Positions 57,767 to 64,000 of a stretch of DNA of 64,000 nt are shown piece by piece. Within the stretch, counting starts at the first letter, position 1. Every line of letters starts with the position of its first letter. The DNA is from Selenomonadales bacterium (GTDB lineage Bacteria > Bacillota > Negativicutes > Sporomusales > UBA7701), in contig JARKNV010000003.1 of the NCBI GenBank assembly GCA_029976065.1, positions 1 through 64,000 of the forward strand, read 5' to 3'. The notes beneath the pieces were generated by a model, which was not told the origin of the DNA, made no database searches, and was given only the letters and a program-made list of their open reading frames with translations. The translations under genes and the position numbers were made by a program.

Positions 57767-58357
57767 ATGGCGGCCATAACCGACTGGGTCAGGAATATCG
57801 TCATGGTCGTCCTCTTCGCCACCTTTCTCGAACTGCTCCTGCCGACCAGCGGCATGCAGCGGTTCGTGCGGGTGATAATGGGCCTCCTCATCCTGCTTGC
57901 CGTCCTCGGCCCGGCGGTGGACCTCCTCCAAAGCCGCGCCCATCCCGAAGTTCCCGCGCTCGCCGGCCAGAACGGCCCGGCCGCGGACCGGATACGCAGC
58001 GGCGCGGAACAGGTCGTCCGCGAGCGCGACCGTCTGGCGGAGGAAATGTACCGCAAAGACCTTGCCCGGCAGATCCGTGCGGTCGTAACCGCCGTCGACG
58101 GCGTCGCCGACGCGCGGGTCGCGGTCGAACTGGCGCGCGGGCGGGAAGGGAAGGGTGGGGCCATCGGCAAGGTAATCGTCTACGTCCAGCCCGGCCTGAC
58201 CGCCGACGACAGGAAGGTGGCCAGGGTCGTCGTCGGCGCCGGCGGCGAACCGCGTACGGCGGAACTGAGGCCGGCGCTCCGCGACAAGATCGTCCGCACC
58301 GTGGGCGAGCTTTACCAACTGCCGGGCGATAAGGTCGAAGTGGTGAGGATGAATTGA
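57767..58357 (+). CDS. spoIIIAF: Stage III sporulation protein AF
   Basis: A 196-residue protein with two N-terminal membrane helices (WVRNIVMVVLFATFLELLLP and VIMGLLILLAVLGPAVDLL) and a soluble domain of ring-building type (VVTAVDGVADARVAVEL). The start is taken as ATG 57767; the GTG at 57764 is equally possible since GGAGGGAGGG serves both. Confidence 0.92.
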   Translation: MAAITDWVRNIVMVVLFATFLELLLPTSGMQRFVRVIMGLLILLAVLGPAVDLLQSRAHPEVPALAGQNGPAADRIRSGAEQVVRERDRLAEEMYRKDLARQIRAVVTAVDGVADARVAVELARGREGKGGAIGKVIVYVQPGLTADDRKVARVVVGAGGEPRTAELRPALRDKIVRTVGELYQLPGDKVEVVRMN

Positions 58358-58373
58358 GAATGGAGGTGCTGCG

Positions 58374-58979
58374 ATGAACGTTTTGGGAGGTCTGATGACG
58401 ACCACGAAAAAAGTTTGGCCGGCCAGACTGATGCGGGCGGGCGTGCTGAGCCCGCGGCTCGTGCTGCTCGGCCTCATCGGCGTTGTTCTTCTGGCGGCCG
58501 GCAGCTTATACGACGCGTCTCCCGCGCAACCCGCCAGGCCGTCGGTTCCGGCCGAGCCGGCCAGGAGCGCGGCGGCGCCCCGCAGCTACGAAGAAGCCCT
58601 GGAAGCCAAACTCGCCAACCTGCTCTCCCAGGTGAAGGGCGCGGGTGCGGTCGCCGTCAGCATAACCTTCGAGGGCGGCGGCACCCAGGAATACGCCAGG
58701 AACACCGTCCGGGAAAGCCGCACCATCCAGGAGCGCGATACGGCGGGCGGCACGCGCACCACCACGGAAAACAAGGAAAGCGACCAGGTGTTGCTCAGCC
58801 GTGACAACGGCAGCGACCGGCCGGTGATGGTGCGGGAAACCAGGCCGGCCGTAAAAGGAGTGCTGGTAATCGCCGAAGGAGCCGCCGATTCGACGGTGAA
58901 AGCCAGCCTGACCAGGGCGGTCGAAGCCGGCCTCGGCATCCCGCCCTATAAAATAACGGTATTGCCGCAGCGAAAGTGA
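58374..58979 (+). CDS. spoIIIAG: Stage III sporulation protein AG
   Basis: A 201-residue protein with one membrane helix (LVLLGLIGVVLLAAGSLYD, about residues 29-47), a Pro/Ala linker and a ring-building domain (LSQVKGAGAVAVSITFEGG; RPAVKGVLVIAEGA). In B. subtilis SpoIIIAG forms a large ring in the intermembrane space. The RTIQERDTAGGTRTTTENKE stretch corresponds to the beta-triangle insertion. GGAGGTGC precedes the ATG. Confidence 0.93.
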   Translation: MNVLGGLMTTTKKVWPARLMRAGVLSPRLVLLGLIGVVLLAAGSLYDASPAQPARPSVPAEPARSAAAPRSYEEALEAKLANLLSQVKGAGAVAVSITFEGGGTQEYARNTVRESRTIQERDTAGGTRTTTENKESDQVLLSRDNGSDRPVMVRETRPAVKGVLVIAEGAADSTVKASLTRAVEAGLGIPPYKITVLPQRK

Positions 58980-58991
58980 GGTGAGGGCAGC

Positions 58992-59519
58992 ATGAGAGTT
59001 TTTCACCTGAAGAAAGCGATGCGCCTGCTGGCAGCCTTTGTCGGCATCGGCGTAATAATCGTCGTGGTTGCCGCGGTATTCGCCTACGGGCGCGAATACC
59101 GCGGCGCGAAGGTCGACCGCACCAACGCCCTGCAGGTTATCAGGCCCGTTGCCGAAGCGCCCGCGCCGGCGGTCAGCGATTTCTTCACCGAATACCGCCT
59201 GGAAAGGGACCGCGTGCGCAGCGAACGGTCCGATATGCTGCGCGAGGTGCTGAAGAACGCCAAAACGGACGAATCGCGCCAAAAGGCCCAGGAAGCGGTT
59301 CTCAAGCTTGTGCTGGAAAAACAGCGGGAGTCGGAAATGGAGAACCTGATCAAAGCGCGTGGCTTTGCCGACGCGCTGGTGTTCGTCCGCGACAACGGCG
59401 TGAGCGCGGTGGTCAAAACCCAAGCGCTGAACAGGGAAGAAGTCATGCAGGTGGCCGACGTCATCGGCCGGGTGAGCGGCGTGAAACCGGAAGACATCAC
59501 CATCAGCGCCAAGCCGTAA
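58992..59519 (+). CDS. spoIIIAH: Stage III sporulation protein AH
   Basis: A 175-residue protein with one N-terminal membrane helix (about residues 10-29) and a C-terminal ring domain similar to YscJ/FliF (MENLIKARGFADALVFVRDN). SpoIIIAH binds SpoIIQ from the forespore to close the channel. It ends the operon, and a terminator follows directly. Confidence 0.93.
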   Translation: MRVFHLKKAMRLLAAFVGIGVIIVVVAAVFAYGREYRGAKVDRTNALQVIRPVAEAPAPAVSDFFTEYRLERDRVRSERSDMLREVLKNAKTDESRQKAQEAVLKLVLEKQRESEMENLIKARGFADALVFVRDNGVSAVVKTQALNREEVMQVADVIGRVSGVKPEDITISAKP

Positions 59520-59521
59520 CA

Positions 59522-59550
59522 AAAGAGCTGTCCTGACAGGGCAGCTCTTT
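59522..59550 (+). terminator. Terminator of spoIIIA operon
   Basis: AAAGAGCTGTCC (59522-59533) pairs with GGGCAGCTCTTT (59539-59550), with one G-U pair, around TGACA. Confidence 0.8.
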
Positions 59551-59591
59551 CGGTTGCCGCCCCGTTTGCCGGCACGCGGCGACACTTATAT

Positions 59592-59621
59592 TTGCTAAGA
59601 AGCGGAAAAGTCTGGTATAAT
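59592..59621 (+). promoter_or_regulatory. Promoter for the asp23 operon
   Basis: TTGCTA (59592-59597) and TATAAT (59616-59621) are 18 bases apart, and the extended -10 TGG lies at 59613-59615. Confidence 0.65.
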
Positions 59622-59690
59622 AATTCAGAGTTATAATGTGTCGCAAAAGCCAATATATTTGTTGTAATAGGGATGAAAGGGGGAGCGGCG

Positions 59691-60086
59691 GTGGATAAAA
59701 AGCTCGAAAAGGTCGAGCACAACGATGCCGGCCTGATTCGGATCGCCGACGAGGTCGTGGGCATAATCGCCGGCATGGCGGCCACGGAGGTTCCCGGGGT
59801 CGCCGGCATGAGCGGCGGCCTGGTGGGCGGCATCGCCGAGATGCTCGGCAAACGCAATCTGTCCAAAGGCGTAAAGGTTGAAGTCGGTGAGCGGGAAGCC
59901 GCGGTCGACTTGTTCATCATCGCCGAATACGGAGTACGCATCCCCGATGTGGCTCTCCAGGTCCAGGAAAATGTGAAGAAGGCCATTGAATCGATGACCG
60001 GCCTTGACGTCGTCGAGGTCAACATTCACGTCCAGGGCGTCGGTTTCGCCCCCGAGACCAAGGACGAAGACGTCCGCGTCCGCTAG
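59691..60086 (+). CDS. Asp23/Gls24 envelope stress protein
   Basis: A 131-residue Asp23/Gls24-family protein: IRIADEVVGIIAGMAATEVPG near the start, VEVGEREAAVDLFIIAEYGV near residue 65 and MTGLDVVEVNIHVQGV near the end. In Staphylococcus Asp23 coats the membrane through AmaP, which is encoded next. The start is taken as GTG 59691 because AGGGGGAG is at correct distance; an ATG at 59673 is in frame. Confidence 0.93.
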   Translation: MDKKLEKVEHNDAGLIRIADEVVGIIAGMAATEVPGVAGMSGGLVGGIAEMLGKRNLSKGVKVEVGEREAAVDLFIIAEYGVRIPDVALQVQENVKKAIESMTGLDVVEVNIHVQGVGFAPETKDEDVRVR

Positions 60087-60098
60087 AAAGGAGCAATT

Positions 60099-60638
60099 AT
60101 GGGGATTTTTGACCGGATCATCCTTTCTATTTACACAATCCTGCTTGCGTTCCTGTCGCTGGGCGTCATCCTCATCTCGCTGCAACTCGTTTCTTTGGAG
60201 CAAGTGGGGACAAGCATCTCCCTCATATACGGGCGTTGGGAGGCGAGCCTCGTGGCCGGCGTTTTCCTGCTCGTCAGCGTCAGGCTCCTGCTGGCCGGGC
60301 TGCGTTCGCGGAGGAGCGGCAGCACGATCGTCCATCACAACGAAATGGGCGATATCCATATCGCCCTCAAAGCGGTGGAAAACCTGGTCGAAAAAGCGGC
60401 CCGCCACGTGCGGGGCGTGAGAGGCGTCAAAGTGACGGCCGACCACACCTCAGCCGGACTCAAGCTGAGGATAAAAGCCGTCATCAGCCCCGAGGGCAAC
60501 ATCCCCAGCGTTACCGCCGAAATTCAGAAGCGGGTCGGCGAATACGTCCAAAATACCGTCGGCGTAGAGCTTGCCGACATGCACATATTCGTCGAGAACA
60601 TTTCCAATGACTTCAAATCCAAGCATCGTGTGGAATAG
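60099..60638 (+). CDS. amaP: Asp23 membrane anchor AmaP
   Basis: A 179-residue protein with two membrane helices (about residues 5-28 and 46-66) followed by a soluble domain that is itself Asp23-like (GVRGVKVTADHTSAGLKLRI). This is the architecture of AmaP, which holds Asp23 at the membrane. It starts 12 bases after asp23 with AAAGGAG and is followed by a DUF2273 gene. Confidence 0.9.
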   Translation: MGIFDRIILSIYTILLAFLSLGVILISLQLVSLEQVGTSISLIYGRWEASLVAGVFLLVSVRLLLAGLRSRRSGSTIVHHNEMGDIHIALKAVENLVEKAARHVRGVRGVKVTADHTSAGLKLRIKAVISPEGNIPSVTAEIQKRVGEYVQNTVGVELADMHIFVENISNDFKSKHRVE

Positions 60639-60649
60639 GGGGCGATGAC

Positions 60650-60877
60650 GTGGATCGCAAAATGATGGAAGAGATCTGGCAATACCACAGCGGCAAAATC
60701 GTCGGCGTCGCGGTCGGCTTTACGCTCGGGATCCTGATCATCATCTTCGGCTTTTTCCAGACCCTGTTCGTCATGCTGTGCGTTATCGCCGGCTACGTCG
60801 TCGGCAAACGCATCGACGAAAAAGAAGATATCATGGATATTTTGGACAAGCTATTACCGCCGGGATACCATCGGTAA
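60650..60877 (+). CDS. DUF2273 small membrane protein
   Basis: A 75-residue protein with two membrane helices; GKIVGVAVGFTLGILIIIFG, FQTLFVMLCVIAGYVVGKRI and the acidic tail match DUF2273. It is regularly found between amaP and nusB. Start is GTG. The function is unknown, and a partner role with AmaP is inferred from context. Confidence 0.88.
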   Translation: MDRKMMEEIWQYHSGKIVGVAVGFTLGILIIIFGFFQTLFVMLCVIAGYVVGKRIDEKEDIMDILDKLLPPGYHR

Positions 60878-60896
60878 AAGAAGCGGAGGACGAGGC

Positions 60897-61310
60897 ATGA
60901 GCCGCAGGAAGGCCAGGGAAATGGCCCTGCAGACACTCTATCAACTTGATTTCAACGCCGTAGATCCGGAACTGGCGCTCACCGCCGCCGTCGAAGAAGC
61001 CGGCGAACCCGATACGAAAACGAAGGCCTACGCCTGGCAACTGGTCAGCGGCACGACCACCAACCGCGCCGCCATCGACGAGGTAATCGTCAGCGTGTCG
61101 GCCGAATGGAAGCTCGACCGCATGGCCAGCGTCGACCGCAATATCGCCCGCCTCGCCATCTACGAAATGCGGTTCGGCAGCGAGCCGCTCTCCCCCAACG
61201 TCGTCATCAACGAGGCGGTGGAACTGGCCAAAACGTTCGGCACCGAGGAATCCGGCCGGTTCGTCAACGGCATCCTCGGCTCGCTCGTCAAAGGCAGGGG
61301 CGGGACATGA
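60897..61310 (+). CDS. nusB: Transcription antitermination protein NusB
   Basis: A 137-residue all-helical NusB, which binds boxA RNA with NusE during rRNA transcription. SRRKAREMALQTLYQLDF at the start and SVDRNIARLAIYEMRFG near residue 79 with NEAVELAKTFGTEESGRFVNG are diagnostic. GCGGAGGACGAGG precedes the ATG. Its stop overlaps the next ATG. Confidence 0.96.
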   Translation: MSRRKAREMALQTLYQLDFNAVDPELALTAAVEEAGEPDTKTKAYAWQLVSGTTTNRAAIDEVIVSVSAEWKLDRMASVDRNIARLAIYEMRFGSEPLSPNVVINEAVELAKTFGTEESGRFVNGILGSLVKGRGGT

Positions 61311-62248
61311 AGCTCGTTCTCGGCATCGACACCAGCTGCTATACCACCTCGGTAGCCCTGCTGGGCGAGGACGGCGCCCTGGTCGCCGACGAGCGGCGCC
61401 CGCTGGCCGTCAAAGCCGGCGGACGCGGCCTGGCGCAATCGGAGATGGTTTTTCAGCATACCCGTCACCTGCCGGAACTCTTCGCCGCCGCCGTCGCCAA
61501 GGTTGGCGGCCCTCTGGAGCTTGCCGCCGCCGCCGCGTCGGTCCAGCCCCGGCCGCTGCTGGAATCTTATATGCCGGCTTTCCTCGTAGGGGCGGGCTAT
61601 GCCCGGGTTATCGCCGCGGCACAGGCCGTGCCTTTTGTTTCTCTGAGCCATCAGGAAGGACATATCCTCGCCGGCGCCTGGTCCGCGGGAGGCCCGGTCG
61701 ACGAGCGGTTTCTGGCCGTGCATGCCTCCGGCGGCACCACCGAGATCACCCTCGTCACCCGAGGCGCCGCCGGGATGAAGGTGGAACTGCTCGGCGGCAC
61801 CAGCGACATCGCCGCCGGCCAGTTCGTCGACCGCATCGGCGTCGCTCTCGCCCTGCCGTTCCCGGCCGGTCCCCATCTGGAGGTGCTTGCCGCCGCCTCC
61901 CGAACCGCGCCGGCTTCTCTCCCCGTAGCCGTCAACGGCCTTGCGCTCAGCTTTGCCGGCCCGGAAACGCAGGCCCAGCGGTTGCTGGCCAAAGGAGAAA
62001 CCCCGGCCGCCGTGGCCGCGGGGGTACAGACCTGCATCGCCGCTTCGCTCGTCAGGCTGTGCGAGGCGGCAATCGCCGCCACCGACGTCACCGTCATCCT
62101 ATTCGTCGGCGGCGTACTTGCCAACGACTTCATCCGCGAGCGCCTGTCCGCGGCCCTCGGCGCCGCTGGCGCCAGACTGCACTTTCCCGCGCCGCGCTAC
62201 AGCGGCGACAACGCCGTGGGCGTGGCCTGCTTCGCCCTCATCCGCTAG
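61307..62248 (+). CDS. TsaD/Kae1-like (M22 family) protein
   Basis: A 313-residue ASKHA-fold protein of the O-sialoglycoprotein endopeptidase family. The N-terminal GIDTSCYTTSVALL, the metal-type HQEGH motif near residue 116, HASGGTTEI near residue 142 and GGVLANDFIRERL near residue 267 are visible. It is shorter and more divergent than TsaD, so I read it as the paralogue commonly encoded next to nusB in Firmicutes, not the tRNA-modification enzyme itself. Function unknown. It is coupled to nusB by ATGA. Confidence 0.82.
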   Translation: MKLVLGIDTSCYTTSVALLGEDGALVADERRPLAVKAGGRGLAQSEMVFQHTRHLPELFAAAVAKVGGPLELAAAAASVQPRPLLESYMPAFLVGAGYARVIAAAQAVPFVSLSHQEGHILAGAWSAGGPVDERFLAVHASGGTTEITLVTRGAAGMKVELLGGTSDIAAGQFVDRIGVALALPFPAGPHLEVLAAASRTAPASLPVAVNGLALSFAGPETQAQRLLAKGETPAAVAAGVQTCIAASLVRLCEAAIAATDVTVILFVGGVLANDFIRERLSAALGAAGARLHFPAPRYSGDNAVGVACFALIR

Positions 62249-62303
62249 CACCACTTGCCCCACCGCCGCATATGATACATAAAAATGTGCGGAGGTGGCG
62301 GCG

Positions 62304-62441
62304 ATGCTGATATACGTTCTGGGCGGCGCAGTAATCGGCGCGGTCATCGGCCATTTGGTCCCGCCGGGCTTCCTCTTCTGGTTTGCGGTCGGCGCCGCCA
62401 GCGGCGCCCTTGTGCAACGCTACTGGGGTCGTAGATTCTGA
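62304..62441 (+). CDS. 45-residue Gly-rich membrane protein
   Basis: A tiny protein with GGAGGTGG before its ATG. It begins MLIYVLGGAVIGAVIGHLVP and continues through a second hydrophobic segment, FLFWFAVGAASGALV, to QRYWGRRF. Spaced glycines and alanines suggest two tightly packed membrane helices. The position between the TsaD-like gene and xseA and the following terminator suggest a real, separately ended gene. No family is recognised. Confidence 0.65.
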   Translation: MLIYVLGGAVIGAVIGHLVPPGFLFWFAVGAASGALVQRYWGRRF

Positions 62442-62442
62442 C

Positions 62443-62468
62443 CGGCCCGTTCCGGGCTGTTTTTTTTT
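62443..62468 (+). terminator. Terminator after the 45-residue gene
   Basis: CGGCCCG (62443-62449) pairs with CGGGCTG (62453-62459), with one G-U pair, around TTC, then nine T. Confidence 0.85.
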
Positions 62469-62524
62469 GCGCGACTATTGTATCATAAGGATATATACGG
62501 CAAAGACTGGCAGGGTGGGGACTA

Positions 62525-63766
62525 TTGAACATACTCAGCGTAGGGGCGGTCACCCGCTACATAAAAACACTGTTCGAACAGGACGGCGCGCTGGCCGATG
62601 TCATGGTACGCGGCGAAATTTCCAACTTCAAGCGCCACTATTCGGGCCACTGCTATTTTACCCTCAAGGACAGCGACGCCACGCTGCGGGCGGTGATGTT
62701 CCGCGGCCGGGCCCAATTGTTGCGGTTCGAGCCCAAGGACGGCCTCAAGGTCATCGCCGGTGGCCAGATCTCCGTCTTCGAGCGGGACGGCCAATACCAG
62801 CTCTACGTCGATCAGCTCATCCCCGAAGGAGTGGGCGAGCTTAGTCTTGCCTTCGCCCAGCTCAAGGACAAGCTCACCGCCGAGGGCCTGTTCGACGAGG
62901 TCCGCAAACGGCCGCTCCCTGCTTTGCCGCAGGCCGTCGGCATCGTCACCTCGCCCACCGGCGCCGCCGTGCGCGACATCATCACCGTCGCCAAGCGCCG
63001 CCATCCCGGCGTAAAGCTCATCCTCATCCCCGTGCAGGTCCAGGGGCCCGAAGCGCCGGGTCAGATTGCGCGGGCACTCGGCATCCTCAACCGCCTGCGG
63101 CAGACCGACGTCATCATCGTCGGCCGCGGCGGCGGCAGCATCGAAGAACTATGGGCCTTCAACGACGAAAACGTCGTGCGGGCGATCGCCGCATCCGAAT
63201 TGCCTGTCGTCTCGGCGGTCGGCCACCAGACCGACTTCACCCTCGCCGATTTCGCCGCCGACCGGCGCGCGGCCACGCCCTCGCAGGCGGCCGAACTGGT
63301 GGTGCCCGATGTCCGCGAGCTGGACAAGTACGTGAAGACGCTGCGGGCGATGCTCGAAACGCACACCCGCGCACTGCTCACCGGCTACCGCCGCCGGCTC
63401 GACCTGTGCCTGACCAGCCGGCCGTTCGAGCGGCCCGAACGCCTCTTCGCCGACAAGCGGCAGACGGTCGACATCTTAATCCAGCGTCTCCAGCAGGCGC
63501 TCAAAACGACAGTGACAGCGAAACAGCACGACCTGAAGGTGGCGGCCGGCAAACTGGCGATGCTCGATCCGCTCGCCGTGCTGGCCCGCGGCTACAGCAT
63601 CACCCGCACCCCCGAAGGCCGGGTGGTGCGGCGGGCGGCTGATGTCGCGGCCGGGCAGTTCCTGGAGGTCGTGCTTGGCCAAGGACGGCTTGACGTACAA
63701 GTAATCTGGGCGGAGGAGGAATACGACAGTGCGAAAAAAGGCCCGCGAACAGGACGTATGTTTTGA
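62525..63766 (+). CDS. xseA: Exonuclease VII large subunit
   Basis: A 413-residue catalytic subunit of exonuclease VII. It has the N-terminal OB fold (VRGEISNFKRHYSGHCYFTL), the catalytic domain with VGIVTSPTGAAVRDII near residue 140, IIVGRGGGSIEELWAFND near residue 200 and SAVGHQTDFTLADFAADRRA near residue 235, and a coiled-coil C-terminus. The start is a TTG. The C-terminal end overlaps xseB by 38 bases. Confidence 0.95.
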   Translation: MNILSVGAVTRYIKTLFEQDGALADVMVRGEISNFKRHYSGHCYFTLKDSDATLRAVMFRGRAQLLRFEPKDGLKVIAGGQISVFERDGQYQLYVDQLIPEGVGELSLAFAQLKDKLTAEGLFDEVRKRPLPALPQAVGIVTSPTGAAVRDIITVAKRRHPGVKLILIPVQVQGPEAPGQIARALGILNRLRQTDVIIVGRGGGSIEELWAFNDENVVRAIAASELPVVSAVGHQTDFTLADFAADRRAATPSQAAELVVPDVRELDKYVKTLRAMLETHTRALLTGYRRRLDLCLTSRPFERPERLFADKRQTVDILIQRLQQALKTTVTAKQHDLKVAAGKLAMLDPLAVLARGYSITRTPEGRVVRRAADVAAGQFLEVVLGQGRLDVQVIWAEEEYDSAKKGPRTGRMF

Positions 63767-63986
63767 GGACGCGTTAGACAAATTAGAATCGATCGTGAAA
63801 GAAATGGAAAAAGGCGAATTGCCGCTGGAAGACGCCCTGGGCAAGTTCGCCGAAGGAGTAAGCCTGTCGCAGGTCTGCCTGGCCAAACTCAGCGCCGCCG
63901 AACAGGCCGTCGACAAAATCATCCGCGAGGAAAAAGGGCAGTTGGTTGAATATCCGCTCAAGCTGCAGGAGGACGAAAAATGCTGA
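63729..63986 (+). CDS. xseB: Exonuclease VII small subunit
   Basis: An 85-residue helical hairpin protein. CFEDALDKLESIVKEMEKGE and LPLEDALGKFAEGVSL are the family signature. It binds XseA in several copies. The GTG follows GGAGGAGGAA and lies within the end of xseA. Its stop overlaps the next start. Confidence 0.95.
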   Translation: MRKKAREQDVCFEDALDKLESIVKEMEKGELPLEDALGKFAEGVSLSQVCLAKLSAAEQAVDKIIREEKGQLVEYPLKLQEDEKC

Positions 63987-64000
63987 AGGAGTACTGCCGC
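63980..64000 (+). CDS. Start of a gene, probably ispA (partial)
   Basis: Seven codons, MLKEYCR, begin at ATG 63980 with CAGGAGGA upstream and run off the window. In many Firmicutes xseB is followed by a polyprenyl (farnesyl) diphosphate synthase, so ispA is expected by synteny only. Confidence 0.45.

Overview
The window is about 60% GC chromosomal DNA, densely packed, with almost every gene on the + strand. It comes from an endospore-forming member of the Firmicutes (Bacillota). Sporulation markers are a complete spoIIIAA-AH operon, a SpoIID/LytB-domain protein and a BofC-like protein. The blocks ruvCAB-queH-queA-tgt-yajC-secDF, hisS-aspS-6S RNA-rarA-Rrf2-iscSU-mnmA and alaS-ireB-ruvX-mltG are classical Firmicutes order. 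Together with butyrate kinase and the high GC they fit the Negativicutes (Sporomusaceae-like), but this placement is inference. No 16S gene or other decisive marker is present. No tRNA, rRNA, CRISPR array, transposase or prophage was seen.

Layout. 0-3 kb: palindromic noncoding DNA, a BofC-like protein, then a PduL-type phosphotransacylase and butyrate kinase that could make ATP from acyl-CoA. 3-10.5 kb: ruvCAB (branch migration and resolution), queuosine genes queH, queA and tgt around a SpoIID-domain protein, yajC and 5-formyl-THF cyclo-ligase. 10.5-14.4 kb: a PP2C-type phosphatase, a small P-loop protein and an HD-domain protein, then secD-secF behind a consensus sigma-A promoter. 14.5-19.3 kb: an accessory block with a multi-pass membrane protein, a DUF456 protein and an orphan BchI/BchD-like AAA+/VWA pair. 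19.4-25.7 kb: LapA-domain protein, recJ, rel, dtd and an MBL hydrolase. 25.7-38.1 kb: AI-2E-type permease, Fur-family regulator, HemZ-like radical SAM enzyme, hisS, aspS, a 6S RNA, a tiny ORF with an in-frame TGA, threonine aldolase, rarA, an IscR-like Rrf2 regulator, iscS, iscU and mnmA.

38.2-51.6 kb: PRC-barrel, zinc-ribbon and YtxH-like small proteins, a second AI-2E-type permease, a tandem ~100-bp repeat, alaS, ireB, an aldo/keto reductase with a ferredoxin domain, ruvX, a DUF1292 protein, mltG, an O-methyltransferase, a U32 protein, a DUF4911 protein, a class B PBP and a PmbA/TldE protein. 51.7-64 kb: aroQ, an M24 peptidase, efp, a zinc-ribbon protein, spoIIIAA-AH, Asp23, AmaP, DUF2273, nusB, a TsaD-like protein, a 45-residue membrane protein, xseA, xseB and the first codons of a probable ispA.

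Most of the window is housekeeping. The points most worth a second look are the AAA+/VWA pair and its membrane neighbours, the tiny ORF with an in-frame TGA next to 6S RNA, the tandem repeat before alaS, the 150-bp palindromic element before the SpoIID-domain gene, the PduL/Buk pairing, and the three-cysteine Rrf2 regulator before iscSU.
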